A stretch of DNA of 30,146 nt from DASYQV01 sp036005125 (GTDB taxonomy: Bacteria > Acidobacteriota > Vicinamibacteria > Vicinamibacterales > UBA2999): positions 1 to 30,146 of the forward strand of contig DASYQV010000268.1 in assembly GCA_036005125.1 (NCBI GenBank), read 5' to 3'. Both the position numbers and the translations under genes were made by a program. The notes below the pieces were generated by a model. It had not been told where the DNA came from, did not search any database, and was given only the letters and a program-made list of their open reading frames with translations. This document shows positions 1 to 8,276 of the stretch, piece after piece; the stretch's first letter is position 1, and each line of letters begins with the position of its first letter.

Positions 1-66
1 GAAAGAATCATCGAATGTCTTTCCTCGGGTCTGGTGAGTTAGCAACCTTCGGGCCACCTCTAGCGG

Positions 67-320
67 ACGTACGTAGGCCGGGTCTTTAGCCCGTTATGCG
101 GTACGAAACGCGGACTTTGTACACGTTGTGCGACCGCATAACGGGCTAGGCGCGCGAAGCGCGCCAAAAGATGCTGGTCTAACCAGCCGAGAGGCTCTAC
201 CCGGTCCGGGGTCCCCAACGCGCGTTTTTGGCGCGTTGGGGTGGAAGATATCAAGGGGCGGAGCCCCTTGGCTGGTTAGACCCGGCATCGGCCGCATCTG
301 AAGATGCGGCCTACGTACGT
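67..320. repeat. Composite palindromic element downstream of rplQ, with REP-like ends
   Basis: The ends are inverted copies, ACGTACGTAGGCC at 67-79 and GGCCTACGTACGT at 308-320. GCCGGGTCT (77-85) also pairs with AGACCCGGC (278-286). Inside are a perfect 16-bp inverted repeat (87-102 with 133-148), a GGCGCGC/GCGCGCC hairpin (149-165), an 11-bp stem (213-223 with 231-241) and an arm pair containing CTAACCAG (about 179) and CTGGTTAG (about 271). The right end read on the minus strand is GTAG followed by a GGCCGCATCT palindrome, the layout of a REP unit. It lies directly after the rplQ stop, so it could also end transcription or protect the 3' end, but no T tract follows. Confidence 0.8.
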
Positions 321-328
321 CGAGCGGT

Positions 329-922
329 TTACGAGCCCCCCTGCTTCCGTGGCGCCGTGCTCTTGCGGGCGGCGCCGCGCGTCTGGCCCTTTGCCTGGCC
401 TTTCTCGCGGCTCGGACTCTCTTCCTTTTTCTTGGATCGCATCCGCTGCGCGGCGGCCTTGATCCGTTCGCCGACACCCTTGGCCTTCGGCTTAGCGCCT
501 TCCTCCTCCTGCTCCTTCTGTTCGGCCGCACGCGGGTTGTACTCGCTGCCGACGAGCTCCATCTGCGCGACCTCCGCGGCGTCCCCGCGACGGAAGCCGA
601 TGCGGAGGATCCGCGTGTATCCGCCGGGGCGCTCCGCGAACCGGGGCGCGAGGGTGTCGAACAGCTTCGCAACCACGTCCTTGTCCGGAAGCTCGGCGAG
701 AACCAACCGCCGGGCGTGCAGCGTCCTGCCGTCCGCGCCGGAAGCCACGCCGCGCTTGGCGATCGTGATCAGCCGCTCGACGAACGGTCGCAGCTCCTTC
801 GCCTTCGGCACCGTTGTCTCGATGCGCTCGTGCCGCAGGAGTGCCATCGCCTGATTGCGAAGCATCGCGAGGCGATGCTCCGTCACCCGGCCGAGTTTTC
901 GATGCGCAACGTTGTGTCTCAT
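329..922 (-). CDS. rplQ: 50S ribosomal protein L17 with basic C-terminal extension
   Basis: L17 sits near the exit of the peptide tunnel on the large subunit. The N-terminus MRHNVAHRKLGR and the following TVPKAKELRPFVERLITIAK are typical of the family. The protein is 197 residues where most L17 proteins have about 120. The conserved core ends near residue 130, and the remaining 65 or so residues are charged and low in complexity, rich in Lys, Glu, Arg and Ala. It is the last gene of the cluster, preceded by rpoA as in the alpha operon. The start at 922 is the only one that gives the conserved N-terminus. AAGAG 6 nt upstream is a weak ribosome-binding site. Confidence 0.97.
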   Translation of the reverse strand: MRHNVAHRKLGRVTEHRLAMLRNQAMALLRHERIETTVPKAKELRPFVERLITIAKRGVASGADGRTLHARRLVLAELPDKDVVAKLFDTLAPRFAERPGGYTRILRIGFRRGDAAEVAQMELVGSEYNPRAAEQKEQEEEGAKPKAKGVGERIKAAAQRMRSKKKEESPSREKGQAKGQTRGAARKSTAPRKQGGS

Positions 923-933
923 TGTGATCTCTT

Positions 934-2051
<1,118 letters not shown>

Positions 2052-2134
2052 CGATGTGTTCCTTTCGCGAACGGGCCGGCAGCTCCGATCTGCAACCCCA
2101 CCGCGCACAAACCGCGCGGCGGGGGCACCGGCTC

Positions 2135-2177
2135 CAGACCTGCGGGTTATCTCCGCCGGCCTCCCGCCGCAGGTCTG
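2135..2177. other. Hairpin in the leader between rpsD and rpoA
   Basis: CAGACCTGCGG at 2135-2145 pairs perfectly with CCGCAGGTCTG at 2167-2177. It lies in a GC-rich 150-bp stretch (2052-2203) between the heptamer array and rpoA, the longest part of this spacer not made of heptamers. No T tract follows, so it does not look like an intrinsic terminator. It could be a pause, processing or regulatory structure. Confidence 0.6.
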
Positions 2178-2203
2178 AAAGCTGCGGGCCGGCGGATGCG
2201 AAT

Positions 2204-2335
2204 CAGTAGGCAGTAGGCAGTCGGCAGTAGGCAGTCGCCGCAGAGAGCGCCGAGGCGTGACCGTTTGCGTCTCTGCGTTCTCTGCTTCCTCCGCTGCCTG
2301 CTGCCGACTGCCGACTGCCGACTGCCTACTGCCTA
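2204..2335. repeat. Heptamer array, GGCAGTA/C family, inverted arms (rpsD/rpoA spacer)
   Basis: The left arm (2204-2237) reads GGCAGTA and GGCAGTC units. The right arm (about 2296-2337) reads the complements. The loop includes 9-bp units similar to those in the rpoA/rplQ spacer (TCTCTGCGTTCTCTGC at 2269). The rpsD stop TAG (2333-2335) is the first three bases of the TAGGCAG array on the transcript. Confidence 0.92.
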
Positions 2336-2962
2336 CTTAGAGTACAGCTCCACGATGAGCTGTTCCTGCACTGGCAGATTGATCTGCTCGCGGGTCGGCA
2401 CGGAGCTGACCTTGGCCGCGACCTCCCCGGCGTCGAGCTGGAGCCACTCCGGGACACCCCGGCCTTTGACCTCCTCCATCGCGTGCACGATTGCAGCGTT
2501 CTTCCGGCTCGATTGCCGGACCCCGACGAGGTCGCCCGGCTTGACCGAGAACGACGGGATGTCCACCTTCCGGCCGTTCACGGTGAAGTGGCCGTGGCGC
2601 ACGAGCTGACGGCCCTGCGGGCGCGAGGTCGCGAACCCGCTCCGGTAGACGACGTTGTCGAGCCGCCGCTCGAGCAACTGCAGCAGCGTCTCGCCGGTGA
2701 TGCCGCGCGTCCGCTCCGCCTGCTCGAAGTAGAGACGGAACTGGTCCTCGAGGACGCCGTAAATGCGCTTGACCTTCTGCTTCTCGCGCAACTGGACGCC
2801 GTAGCCGGCCAGCTTCGATTTGCGCGTCTTGCCGTGCTGCCCGGGCGCGAAGTTGCGCTTCTCGATCGCGCACTTCTCCGTGTAGCAGCGCTCACCCTTG
2901 AGGAACAGCTTCATCCCCTCGCGGCGGCACAGCCGGCATACCGGTCCGATGTATCTCGCCAT
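2333..2962 (-). CDS. rpsD: 30S ribosomal protein S4, zinc-binding type
   Basis: This primary 16S rRNA-binding protein is also a translational regulator of the alpha operon in many bacteria. At 209 residues it is full length. The N-terminus carries Cys9, Cys12, Cys26 and Cys31 (CRLC and CYTEKC), the zinc-binding C+ form. The S4 RNA-binding domain follows around residues 98-160 (RRLDNVVYRSGFATSR, VRHGHFTVNGRKVDIPS). The start at 2962 is supported by GGAGAGAG directly upstream. Gene order rpsM-rpsK-rpsD-rpoA-rplQ is the standard one. Its last codon is followed by a TAG that belongs to the repeat array. Confidence 0.98.
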   Translation of the reverse strand: MARYIGPVCRLCRREGMKLFLKGERCYTEKCAIEKRNFAPGQHGKTRKSKLAGYGVQLREKQKVKRIYGVLEDQFRLYFEQAERTRGITGETLLQLLERRLDNVVYRSGFATSRPQGRQLVRHGHFTVNGRKVDIPSFSVKPGDLVGVRQSSRKNAAIVHAMEEVKGRGVPEWLQLDAGEVAAKVSSVPTREQINLPVQEQLIVELYSK

Positions 2963-2971
2963 CTCTCTCCA

Positions 2972-3085
2972 TTCGCGATTTGTGATTCGCGATTCGTGAT
3001 TTCACTCACGAGCTCTCGAACCTCGAATCACAAATCCCCAAATCCCCACACCAGAATCAAATCACGAATCACGAATCACGAATCG
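2972..3085. repeat. Heptamer array, AATCACG family, inverted arms (rpsK/rpsD spacer)
   Basis: The left arm (2972-3002) reads GATTCGC and GATTTGT units. The right arm (3025-3085) reads AATCACG and AATCACA units, interrupted by AAATCCCC. The rpsK stop TAG is followed on the transcript by CGATTCGTGATTCG, so the array begins at the stop codon. Confidence 0.9.
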
Positions 3086-3532
3086 CTACACTCGCCGCCG
3101 CTTGGGCGGCCGGCAGCCATTGTGCGGGATCGGCGTGACGTCGCGAATCGACTTCACCTCGATGCCCACCGTCTGCAGCGCGCGGATGGCCGACTCCCGG
3201 CCCGACCCCGGTCCTTTCACACGGACCTCGACCGAGCGCAACCCGTAGGTCTTGGCCGTGTTGCCGGCGCTCAGGGCCGCCTGCGTGGCGGCGAAGGGCG
3301 TCCCTTTCCTCGATCCTTTGAAACCGATGCCGCCGGCGCTCGACCAGGCAATCACATTCCCTTCGGTATCGGTAATCGTGATGTGTGTGTTGTTGAACGA
3401 GGCGTGGATGTGCGCCAGGCCGTGGTGGACCACCCGTTTTTCGCCGCGCTTCTTGAACGTCTTCTTGGGCGCCTTTTTTCCGCCTTCCTTTTTTTCAGGG
3501 GCCGCGGCGCCTGCTGCTTCGGTCTTAGCCAT
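3086..3532 (-). CDS. rpsK: 30S ribosomal protein S11
   Basis: S11 forms part of the platform of the small subunit, next to the mRNA exit. The conserved body starts at VVHHGLAHIHASFNNTHITI and ends with the family's DVTPIPHNGCRPPKRRRV. The 148-residue form from ATG 3532 includes a longer Lys/Ala-rich leader than usual (family about 125-130). A TTG at 3541 would add three residues. No ribosome-binding site is visible: the bases before the start are TGATTGACGCTT and then pure heptamer repeat, so translation probably depends on coupling or on a non-Shine-Dalgarno mode. Confidence 0.97.
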   Translation of the reverse strand: MAKTEAAGAAAPEKKEGGKKAPKKTFKKRGEKRVVHHGLAHIHASFNNTHITITDTEGNVIAWSSAGGIGFKGSRKGTPFAATQAALSAGNTAKTYGLRSVEVRVKGPGSGRESAIRALQTVGIEVKSIRDVTPIPHNGCRPPKRRRV

Positions 3533-3540
3533 AAGCGTCA

Positions 3541-3594
3541 ATCACAGAATCACAAATCACAAACCACAAATCGCAAATCACAAATCACAAATGA
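3541..3594. repeat. Heptamer array, ATCACAA family, single arm (rpsM/rpsK spacer)
   Basis: There are about seven units of ATCACAA or close variants (ATCACAG, CCACAAA, ATCGCAA). They fill the whole spacer from the rpsM TGA stop to the rpsK start. No inverted partner arm is present here. Confidence 0.9.
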
Positions 3595-3969
3595 TCAGAC
3601 GGTCTTCTTCTTGGCGATGGCACCCTTCCGGGGCCCCTTCCTCGTGCGCGCGTTCGTGCGCGTCCGCTGGCCGTGCACCGGCAGGTTGCGGCGGTGCCTC
3701 AGCCCGCGATAGCAGCCGATTTCCATCAGCCGCTTGATATTCATGGAGATCTCCTTGCGGAGATCTCCCTCGACGCCTCCGACCTCCTCGATGACGCGGC
3801 TGATCTTGCGCACGTCCTCCTCGGAGAGGTCCTTGACGCGCACGTCCGGGCTCACGCCTGCTGTGCCGAGGATGTCGTTCGACCGCTTACGGCCGATGCC
3901 GTAGATATACGTGAGCCCGATCTCGACCCGCTTGGTCCGCGGGAGATCCACGCCTGCGATGCGAGCCAT
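3595..3969 (-). CDS. rpsM: 30S ribosomal protein S13
   Basis: S13 sits in the head of the small subunit and contacts the P-site tRNA and the large subunit. The sequence MARIAGVDLPRTKRVEIGLT and the tail region RGLRHRRNLPVHGQRTRTNA are diagnostic. The 124 residues match the family, with a basic KKKTV end that reaches the P site. GAGGA lies 9 nt before the start. A heptamer array separates it from rpmJ upstream. Confidence 0.98.
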   Translation of the reverse strand: MARIAGVDLPRTKRVEIGLTYIYGIGRKRSNDILGTAGVSPDVRVKDLSEEDVRKISRVIEEVGGVEGDLRKEISMNIKRLMEIGCYRGLRHRRNLPVHGQRTRTNARTRKGPRKGAIAKKKTV

Positions 3970-3984
3970 GTTCTGTAATCCTCG

Positions 3985-4070
3985 TAGGCATCAGGGATCA
4001 GGCCTCAGGCCTCAGGGCTGTCTCAGGCACCAGGCCTCAGACGCCAGGCCTCAGACGCCAGGCCTCAGGA
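3985..4070. repeat. Heptamer array, GGCCTCA/GGCATCA family (rpmJ/rpsM spacer)
   Basis: Units of GGCATCA, GGGATCA and GGCCTCA fill the spacer, with the shared core AGGGCTGTCTCAGGC at 4013-4027. The array is almost one-directional. Its rpsM-proximal edge reads GCCTACGAGGA on the transcript, so the ribosome-binding site directly adjoins the repeat. Confidence 0.9.
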
Positions 4071-4081
4071 GGTCCCGGGGC

Positions 4082-4195
4082 CTACCCCTGTCTCTGTTTA
4101 TGCTTCGCGTTGGTGCAGATCACCCGGACGACACCACGCCGGCGGACAACCTTGCACTTGTCACAAATCCGTTTGACGGACGCCCGTACTTTCAT
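4082..4195 (-). CDS. rpmJ: 50S ribosomal protein L36, zinc-binding
   Basis: This 37-residue protein begins MKVRASVKRICDKCKVVRR and ends AKHKQRQG. Cys11, Cys14, Cys27 and His32 form the C2CH zinc site of the zinc-containing L36 type. L36 stabilises 23S rRNA near the GTPase centre. The start at 4195 has AGGG about 8 nt upstream, and the stop is TAG. Position between infA and rpsM is the usual one in bacteria. Confidence 0.97.
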   Translation of the reverse strand: MKVRASVKRICDKCKVVRRRGVVRVICTNAKHKQRQG

Positions 4196-4210
4196 CACTG
4201 TACCCTACAG

Positions 4211-4235
4211 CCTGTTGCCTGATCCCTGATGCCTA
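4211..4235. repeat. Short heptamer array (infA/rpmJ spacer)
   Basis: Three or four units (TTGCCTGATCCCTGATGCC) lie between infA and rpmJ. On the transcript they begin TAGGCATCAGG, with TAG as the infA stop codon. Confidence 0.8.
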
Positions 4236-4463
4236 CAGTTTTCTGACGATCCGGCCTCGCGCCAGATCGCGGGGCGCCAGCTCGACGATCACCCGGTCCC
4301 CGACGAGGAGACGAATGAAATTCCGCTCGAACCCGCCTCCGATGTGCGCGGTAATACGATGGGGACCGTCGATCTCCACCCGATAGAGCGCGCTCGGCAG
4401 CGCCTCAACGATGATGCCCTCAATCATTTGCGATGTGTGATGTGTGATTTGTGATTGGGCCAT
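4233..4463 (-). CDS. infA: Translation initiation factor IF-1 with repeat-derived N-terminus
   Basis: IF-1 binds the A site of the small subunit during initiation. The OB-fold body is clear: IIVEALPSALYRVEI, ITAHIGG, NFIRLLVGDRVIVEL and RDLARGRIV. The first 12 residues (MAQSQITHHTSQ) do not resemble the usual M(A)KED-IEVEG start. They are encoded by AATCACA-type heptamers. I chose ATG 4463 (76 residues) because GAGGGG lies upstream at 11-13 nt. The inner ATG at 4427 would begin inside the first beta strand and has no ribosome-binding site. Either way the repeat array has altered the 5' end. The neighbours map and rpmJ fit. Confidence 0.93.
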   Translation of the reverse strand: MAQSQITHHTSQMIEGIIVEALPSALYRVEIDGPHRITAHIGGGFERNFIRLLVGDRVIVELAPRDLARGRIVRKL

Positions 4464-4512
4464 CGATTCGGGTTCCCCTCAATCGTAAATCACGAATCGC
4501 AAATCAGAAATG
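4428..4512. repeat. Heptamer array, AATCACA family, inverted arms (map/infA, partly coding)
   Basis: One arm (4428-4457) is TGTGATT-type and lies inside the probable infA coding region. The other (4481-4510) is AATCACG/AATCGCA-type and follows the map stop. Between them is CCATCGATTCGGGTTCCCC, which holds the infA start and its purine-rich ribosome-binding site on the minus strand. Confidence 0.88.
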
Positions 4513-4514
4513 TG

Positions 4515-5279
4515 TTAGGCCGGCACCCTTCGCTCCAGCAACGTCAGGATCTCGCACCCCTCCCGCGTCACCACGACCGAGTGCTCGAAGTGGGCCGAGA
4601 GGCTCCCGTCGCGCGTCACGGCGGTCCAGCCGTCGGGCAGCACCTTCACGGCGGGCTTGCCGAGATTCACCATCGGCTCGATGGCGAGCACCATCCCTTC
4701 GGCGAGCCGCGGCCCGCGGCCGCCCGGGCCGTAGTTGGCAATCTGCGGCTCCTCGTGGAGCGCCGTCCCGATGCCGTGGCCGACGAACTCCCGCACGACC
4801 GAGAAGCCGTGGGCTTCAACGTGCCGCTGCACCGCAGCGCCGATGTCCGACACGCGCGCCCCGGGCTTCACGGCCTCGATTCCCCGTCCCAGCGCTTCGT
4901 CCGTCACGCGCAGCAGCGCGTCGGCCTGGGCCGACACCCGACCGATGGGTACGGTCACGGCACAGTCGCCAAAGAAGCCATCGAGCTTTGCGCCCATGTC
5001 GATCGAGAGGATGTCCCCCTCGGCGAGCAGACGGTCGGACGGGATGCCGTGCACGACCTGCTCGTTCACCGAGGCGCAGATCGTAGCGGGGTATCCGTGG
5101 TAGCCCTTGAACGCGGGGACCGCGCCCGCCGCGCGCACGCGCTGCTCGGCCGTGCGATCGAGCTGCCCCGTCGTCGCGCCCGGCCTCGCCATCGTGCGCA
5201 GCTCGGCCAGGATCTCCGCGACGAGCTGGTTGACGCGGCGAAGCTTGTCGATCTCCACGTGCGACCGGCAGATAATCAC
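4515..5279 (-). CDS. map: Methionine aminopeptidase, type I
   Basis: This enzyme removes the N-terminal methionine from nascent proteins and uses two metal ions. All ligands are present: Asp94, Asp105, His168, Glu201 and Glu232, with substrate-binding His77 (VVHGIP). The spacing matches the E. coli enzyme. The 254 residues lack an N-terminal zinc-finger extension, so this is the short type Ia form. The GTG start at 5279 overlaps the adk stop as GTGA, which indicates translational coupling. The adk-map-infA order is common in Gram-positive and many other bacteria. Confidence 0.97.
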   Translation of the reverse strand: MIICRSHVEIDKLRRVNQLVAEILAELRTMARPGATTGQLDRTAEQRVRAAGAVPAFKGYHGYPATICASVNEQVVHGIPSDRLLAEGDILSIDMGAKLDGFFGDCAVTVPIGRVSAQADALLRVTDEALGRGIEAVKPGARVSDIGAAVQRHVEAHGFSVVREFVGHGIGTALHEEPQIANYGPGGRGPRLAEGMVLAIEPMVNLGKPAVKVLPDGWTAVTRDGSLSAHFEHSVVVTREGCEILTLLERRVPA

Positions 5280-5995
5280 AATGTCGGCTCCACCCGGTTG
5301 TCCATGCGCGGCAGCCTCGGCGCCCTTCGCGGCTCGCTGGCCGCCGCCGCGCTGTCGATGACCGCGGCCAGCTCGTGCGCGACGCGCTCGGGCACCTGCG
5401 CGCCGTTGACGATCCGGAACGTCGGACGGTCCCTGTAGTAATCAACCAGCGGACGCGTGTCGCGCTCGTACACCTTCAGGCGCCTCAGGACGACCTCCTC
5501 GCTGTCGTCCGTGCGCTGCACGAACTGGCCTCCGCACCGCTTGCATCGATCGGCGCTCTCGCTCGATTCGAACGGATCGGCGTTGGCGCCGCAGCTCGAG
5601 CAGATACGGCGTCCGGCCAGGCGCCGGACGAGATCGCGCTCGGGTACCACGATGTCCACCACGATCAACGGTCCGCCATCGCGCTCGGTGATGATCTGAT
5701 CCAGCGCGCGCGCCTGCGCAACCGTGCGCGGGAACCCGTCGAGCACGAACCCCCGCATCGCATCGGGCTTCATCAGACGCTCGCGCACGATGCCAATCAT
5801 CGTGGGATCGTCGACCAGCTTGCCCTGCTCCATCGTGGCCTTCGCCGCACGGCCCAGTGCCGTCTCCGCCTTGATCGCTTCCCGCAGGATATCCCCCGTC
5901 GACACCTTCAACAGATTCCGTTCGCGTGCGAAGTGCTCCGCCTGGGTCCCCTTGCCCGCTCCCGGCGGTCCCATCATGATCACACTCAAGGCCAT
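5276..5995 (-). CDS. adk: Adenylate kinase, zinc-LID type
   Basis: It interconverts ATP + AMP and 2 ADP in the cytoplasm. The P-loop is GPPGAGKGT (residues 9-17), the AMP-binding segment is VSTGDILREA, and DGFPRT is at 86-91. Cys132, Cys135, Cys151 and Cys154 in the LID form a structural zinc site, as in Bacillus-type enzymes. The protein has 239 residues. The last 20 or so (after AVIDSAAAA) are an Arg/Pro-rich extension running into the start of map. GGAG lies 7 nt before the start. It follows secY, as is usual. Confidence 0.97.
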   Translation of the reverse strand: MALSVIMMGPPGAGKGTQAEHFARERNLLKVSTGDILREAIKAETALGRAAKATMEQGKLVDDPTMIGIVRERLMKPDAMRGFVLDGFPRTVAQARALDQIITERDGGPLIVVDIVVPERDLVRRLAGRRICSSCGANADPFESSESADRCKRCGGQFVQRTDDSEEVVLRRLKVYERDTRPLVDYYRDRPTFRIVNGAQVPERVAHELAAVIDSAAAASEPRRAPRLPRMDNRVEPTL

Positions 5996-6011
5996 GGGCT
6001 CACTCCAACCG

Positions 6012-6102
6012 GAGGCCTCAGGGATCAGGCCTCAGGAATCAGAAGGTCTCAGACTGATGCCTGAGACGGCCCTGATTCCTGAGGCCTGAGCCCTGAGGCC
6101 TT
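6012..6102. repeat. Heptamer array, GGCCTCA family, inverted arms (secY/adk spacer)
   Basis: The left arm has GGCCTCAGGGATCAGGCCTC and GGAATCA units. The right arm has their complements, TGATTCC, TGAGGCC and TGAGCCC. The core GCCTGAGACGGCCCTG at about 6059-6074 is an inverted copy of the shared AGGGCTGTCTCAGGC motif. Confidence 0.92.
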
Positions 6103-6106
6103 GTCT

Positions 6107-7495
6107 TTATCCGCGACGTCCTCGAATCCGAGTCTTTTTCATGAACCCGTCATAGTGTCGCATGATGAGCTGCGACTCCACTTGCTGTACGGTGTCCATG
6201 GCTACGCCAACCACAATCAGAAGTGAAGTGCCGCCGAAGTAGAACGTGACGCCGAGACCTTCCGTGATCCACCGGGGAAGGAGCGCATCGAGCTGCTCGC
6301 CGATGAACGGGATCGGCGCGACCTTGAAGCCGGTAATCAGGAACTCCGGGAGAATCGCGACGAGCGCCAGGTAAACGGCCCCGACGAGCGTGATGCGCGC
6401 CAGAATCGTGTCGATGTACTCCGCAGTGCGCTTGCCAGGCCGGATGCCTGGGATGAACCCTCCGTACTTGCGCATGTTCTCCGCGACGTCATCCGGGTTG
6501 AAGATGATCGCCGTGTAGAAATACGCGAAAAAGATGATCCCTGCCACGTAGAGCAGGTTGTACAGCGGCATCCCGTACGCCAACTGGTCCACCACCCGAC
6601 GGCCCCAGCCGCCCGCCTGGAACATGCTGGTGAGCGTGGCCGGGAACGCCAGGATGGACGAAGCAAAAATCACGGGAATGACGCCGCCTGTGTTCACCTT
6701 CAGCGGGATGTGCGTGCTCGATCCGCCGTACTGGCGACGTCCGACCACGCGCTTGGCGTACTGAACGGTGATGCGCCGATGCCCGCGCTCCACGAAGATG
6801 ATCGCCGCGACGACCGCCACCATCATCAGCAGCAGGAAGACGATTCGCAGCAGGCTGATCTGACCCGTCTGCATCTGGTCGAACGTGGTGAGCACGGCCG
6901 TCGGCAGGTGGACCACGATGCCGGCGAAGATCAGGAGGGACATCCCGTTGCCGATGCCGCGCTCCGTGATCTGCTCGCCCAGCCACATGATGAACGTCGT
7001 CCCGGTCGTGAGCGTCAGAACGCACATCAGCCGGAAAGCCCAGCCCGGCTGGTAGACGAGCGGCAGGCCGCCGGCGATTTGCGTCTGCCGTTCGAGGAAG
7101 ACCGCGATGCCCAGCGCCTGGACGATTGCCAGCAGCAGTGTCAGGTAGCGGGTGTACTGCGTGATCTTGCGGCGCCCCAGCTCACCCTCTTTCGACAACC
7201 GCTCGAGGTACGGCCACACGACGGTGAGCAGCTGCAGAATGATGGACGAGCTGATATAGGGCATGATGCCCAGCGCGAAGATGGTGACGCGCGAGAGGTT
7301 CCCGCCGGAGAACATGTCGTACAGGCCGAACATGGTGTTCCGGGCCTGTTCGGCGAGAATCGCGAGCGCGTCCGCATTCACACCTGGTGTCGGAATGTGG
7401 TTCCCGACGCGGTACACGCCAAGCAGCCCCAGCGTGAACAGCACGCGGTTGCGCAGGTCCGTGACAGCAAACAGGTTCTTCAGCGCGTTGTCCAT
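6107..7495 (-). CDS. secY: Preprotein translocase subunit SecY
   Basis: This is the channel subunit of the Sec translocon in the inner membrane, with ten expected transmembrane helices. Family markers are GVYRVGNHIPTPGV at the N-terminus, the plug region MFGLYDMFSGGNLSRVTIFA, and ITERGIGNGMSLLIFAGIV. The cytoplasmic loop has KRVVGRRQYGGSSTHIPLKV and the C-terminal part has GFIPGIRPGKRTAEYI. The 462 residues are slightly longer than in E. coli. AGGGA lies just upstream of the start. The secY-rplO spacer (39 bp) is one of the very few longer ones without a heptamer array. Confidence 0.98.
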   Translation of the reverse strand: MDNALKNLFAVTDLRNRVLFTLGLLGVYRVGNHIPTPGVNADALAILAEQARNTMFGLYDMFSGGNLSRVTIFALGIMPYISSSIILQLLTVVWPYLERLSKEGELGRRKITQYTRYLTLLLAIVQALGIAVFLERQTQIAGGLPLVYQPGWAFRLMCVLTLTTGTTFIMWLGEQITERGIGNGMSLLIFAGIVVHLPTAVLTTFDQMQTGQISLLRIVFLLLMMVAVVAAIIFVERGHRRITVQYAKRVVGRRQYGGSSTHIPLKVNTGGVIPVIFASSILAFPATLTSMFQAGGWGRRVVDQLAYGMPLYNLLYVAGIIFFAYFYTAIIFNPDDVAENMRKYGGFIPGIRPGKRTAEYIDTILARITLVGAVYLALVAILPEFLITGFKVAPIPFIGEQLDALLPRWITEGLGVTFYFGGTSLLIVVGVAMDTVQQVESQLIMRHYDGFMKKTRIRGRRG

Positions 7496-7534
7496 GATTC
7501 CCTACAAAATTCGCGTTGGCAGCCGCAAAACGGA

Positions 7535-7981
7535 CTAAGCCAGCACCTCGGCCGCGCCGCCCGCGGCAGCAATCTTCTCCGCGGCCTTGCCGCTGAACTT
7601 GTGCGCACGCACGGTCAGATTCTTGCCGATGTCACCACGCGCCAGAACCTTGATCGGCTGGCGGCTGCCGTGGACGAGACCCCGCTCGCGCAAGAGCTCC
7701 GGCGTGACCACGGTGCCCGCCTCGAACCGCTCGGAGAGCGTATCGAGATTCACCACGGTGTACTCGGTCCGGAACACGTTGTGGAAGCCGCGCTTGGGGA
7801 TCCGCCGATGCAGCGGCATCTGACCGCCCTCGAAGCCGCGCTTGAACTTGAATCCCGAGCGCGACTTCGCACCTTTGTGTCCGCGGCCGGCCTGAGCGCC
7901 CTGTCCCGTGCCGTGACCACGCCCGACGCGCTTCCGGTTCTTTTTCGACCGTTCGGCCGGCTTCAAATTGCTGAGGTCCAT
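7535..7981 (-). CDS. rplO: 50S ribosomal protein L15
   Basis: L15 is a late-assembly protein of the large subunit. The Gly/Arg/Lys-rich start (MDLSNLKPAERSKK, GRGHGTGQGAQAGRGHKG) and FEGGQMPLHRRIPKRGF are typical. It has 148 residues. The start at 7981 is set by the conserved N-terminus and AGGA 6 nt upstream. A longer in-frame reading to 8044 only translates the repeat array. It lies between rpmD and secY as in the spc operon. Confidence 0.98.
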   Translation of the reverse strand: MDLSNLKPAERSKKNRKRVGRGHGTGQGAQAGRGHKGAKSRSGFKFKRGFEGGQMPLHRRIPKRGFHNVFRTEYTVVNLDTLSERFEAGTVVTPELLRERGLVHGSRQPIKVLARGDIGKNLTVRAHKFSGKAAEKIAAAGGAAEVLA

Positions 7982-7990
7982 CGCTTTCCT

Positions 7991-8068
7991 ATTCTTGATT
8001 CTTGATTCTTGATTCTTGATTCCGACTCGGCCTTGGCCAATCAAGAATCATGAATCAAGAATCACGAA
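7991..8068. repeat. Heptamer array, TTGATTC family, inverted arms (rpmD/rplO spacer)
   Basis: The left arm (7991-8022) has four TTGATTC units. The right arm (8039-8068) has AATCAAG, AATCATG and AATCACG units. The loop CGACTCGGCCTTGGCC is only about 16 nt long, so this is among the most compact of the folded spacers. Confidence 0.92.
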
Positions 8069-8275
8069 TTATTCCGTGACCTCCACGAGGTGCCGCACCT
8101 TGTGGATCATGCCTCGCGTCTCGGGCGTGTCCGCCAGCTCCACCGTGTGGCGGATTCGCCGCAGGCCCATGCCGCGCACGGTCTCACCTTGAGTCCTGTT
8201 GAAGCCGATCGGACTCCGCACGAGCGTGACCTTGAGCCGTTTGGCGTCCGTGTCCTTCGCCGCCTTTTTTGCCAC
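8069..8275 (-). CDS. rpmD: 50S ribosomal protein L30
   Basis: L30 is a small large-subunit protein. LKVTLVRSPIGFNRTQGETV and GLRRIRHTVELADTPETRGM match the family. The length is 68 residues, slightly above the usual 60, because of a Lys/Ala-rich lead. The start is GTG at 8275, one base after the rpsE stop. AGGAG inside the end of rpsE lies 6 nt upstream, so the two genes are probably coupled. Confidence 0.96.
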   Translation of the reverse strand: MAKKAAKDTDAKRLKVTLVRSPIGFNRTQGETVRGMGLRRIRHTVELADTPETRGMIHKVRHLVEVTE

Positions 8276-8276
8276 G

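Noticed and set aside
1..66. Possible small RNA or tRNA remnant at the window start
   Set aside because: No cloverleaf or known RNA pattern could be made out in these bases.
6710..8005. Plus-strand open frame of 431 codons
   Set aside because: It is antisense to secY and rplO, with a shadow composition and no domain.
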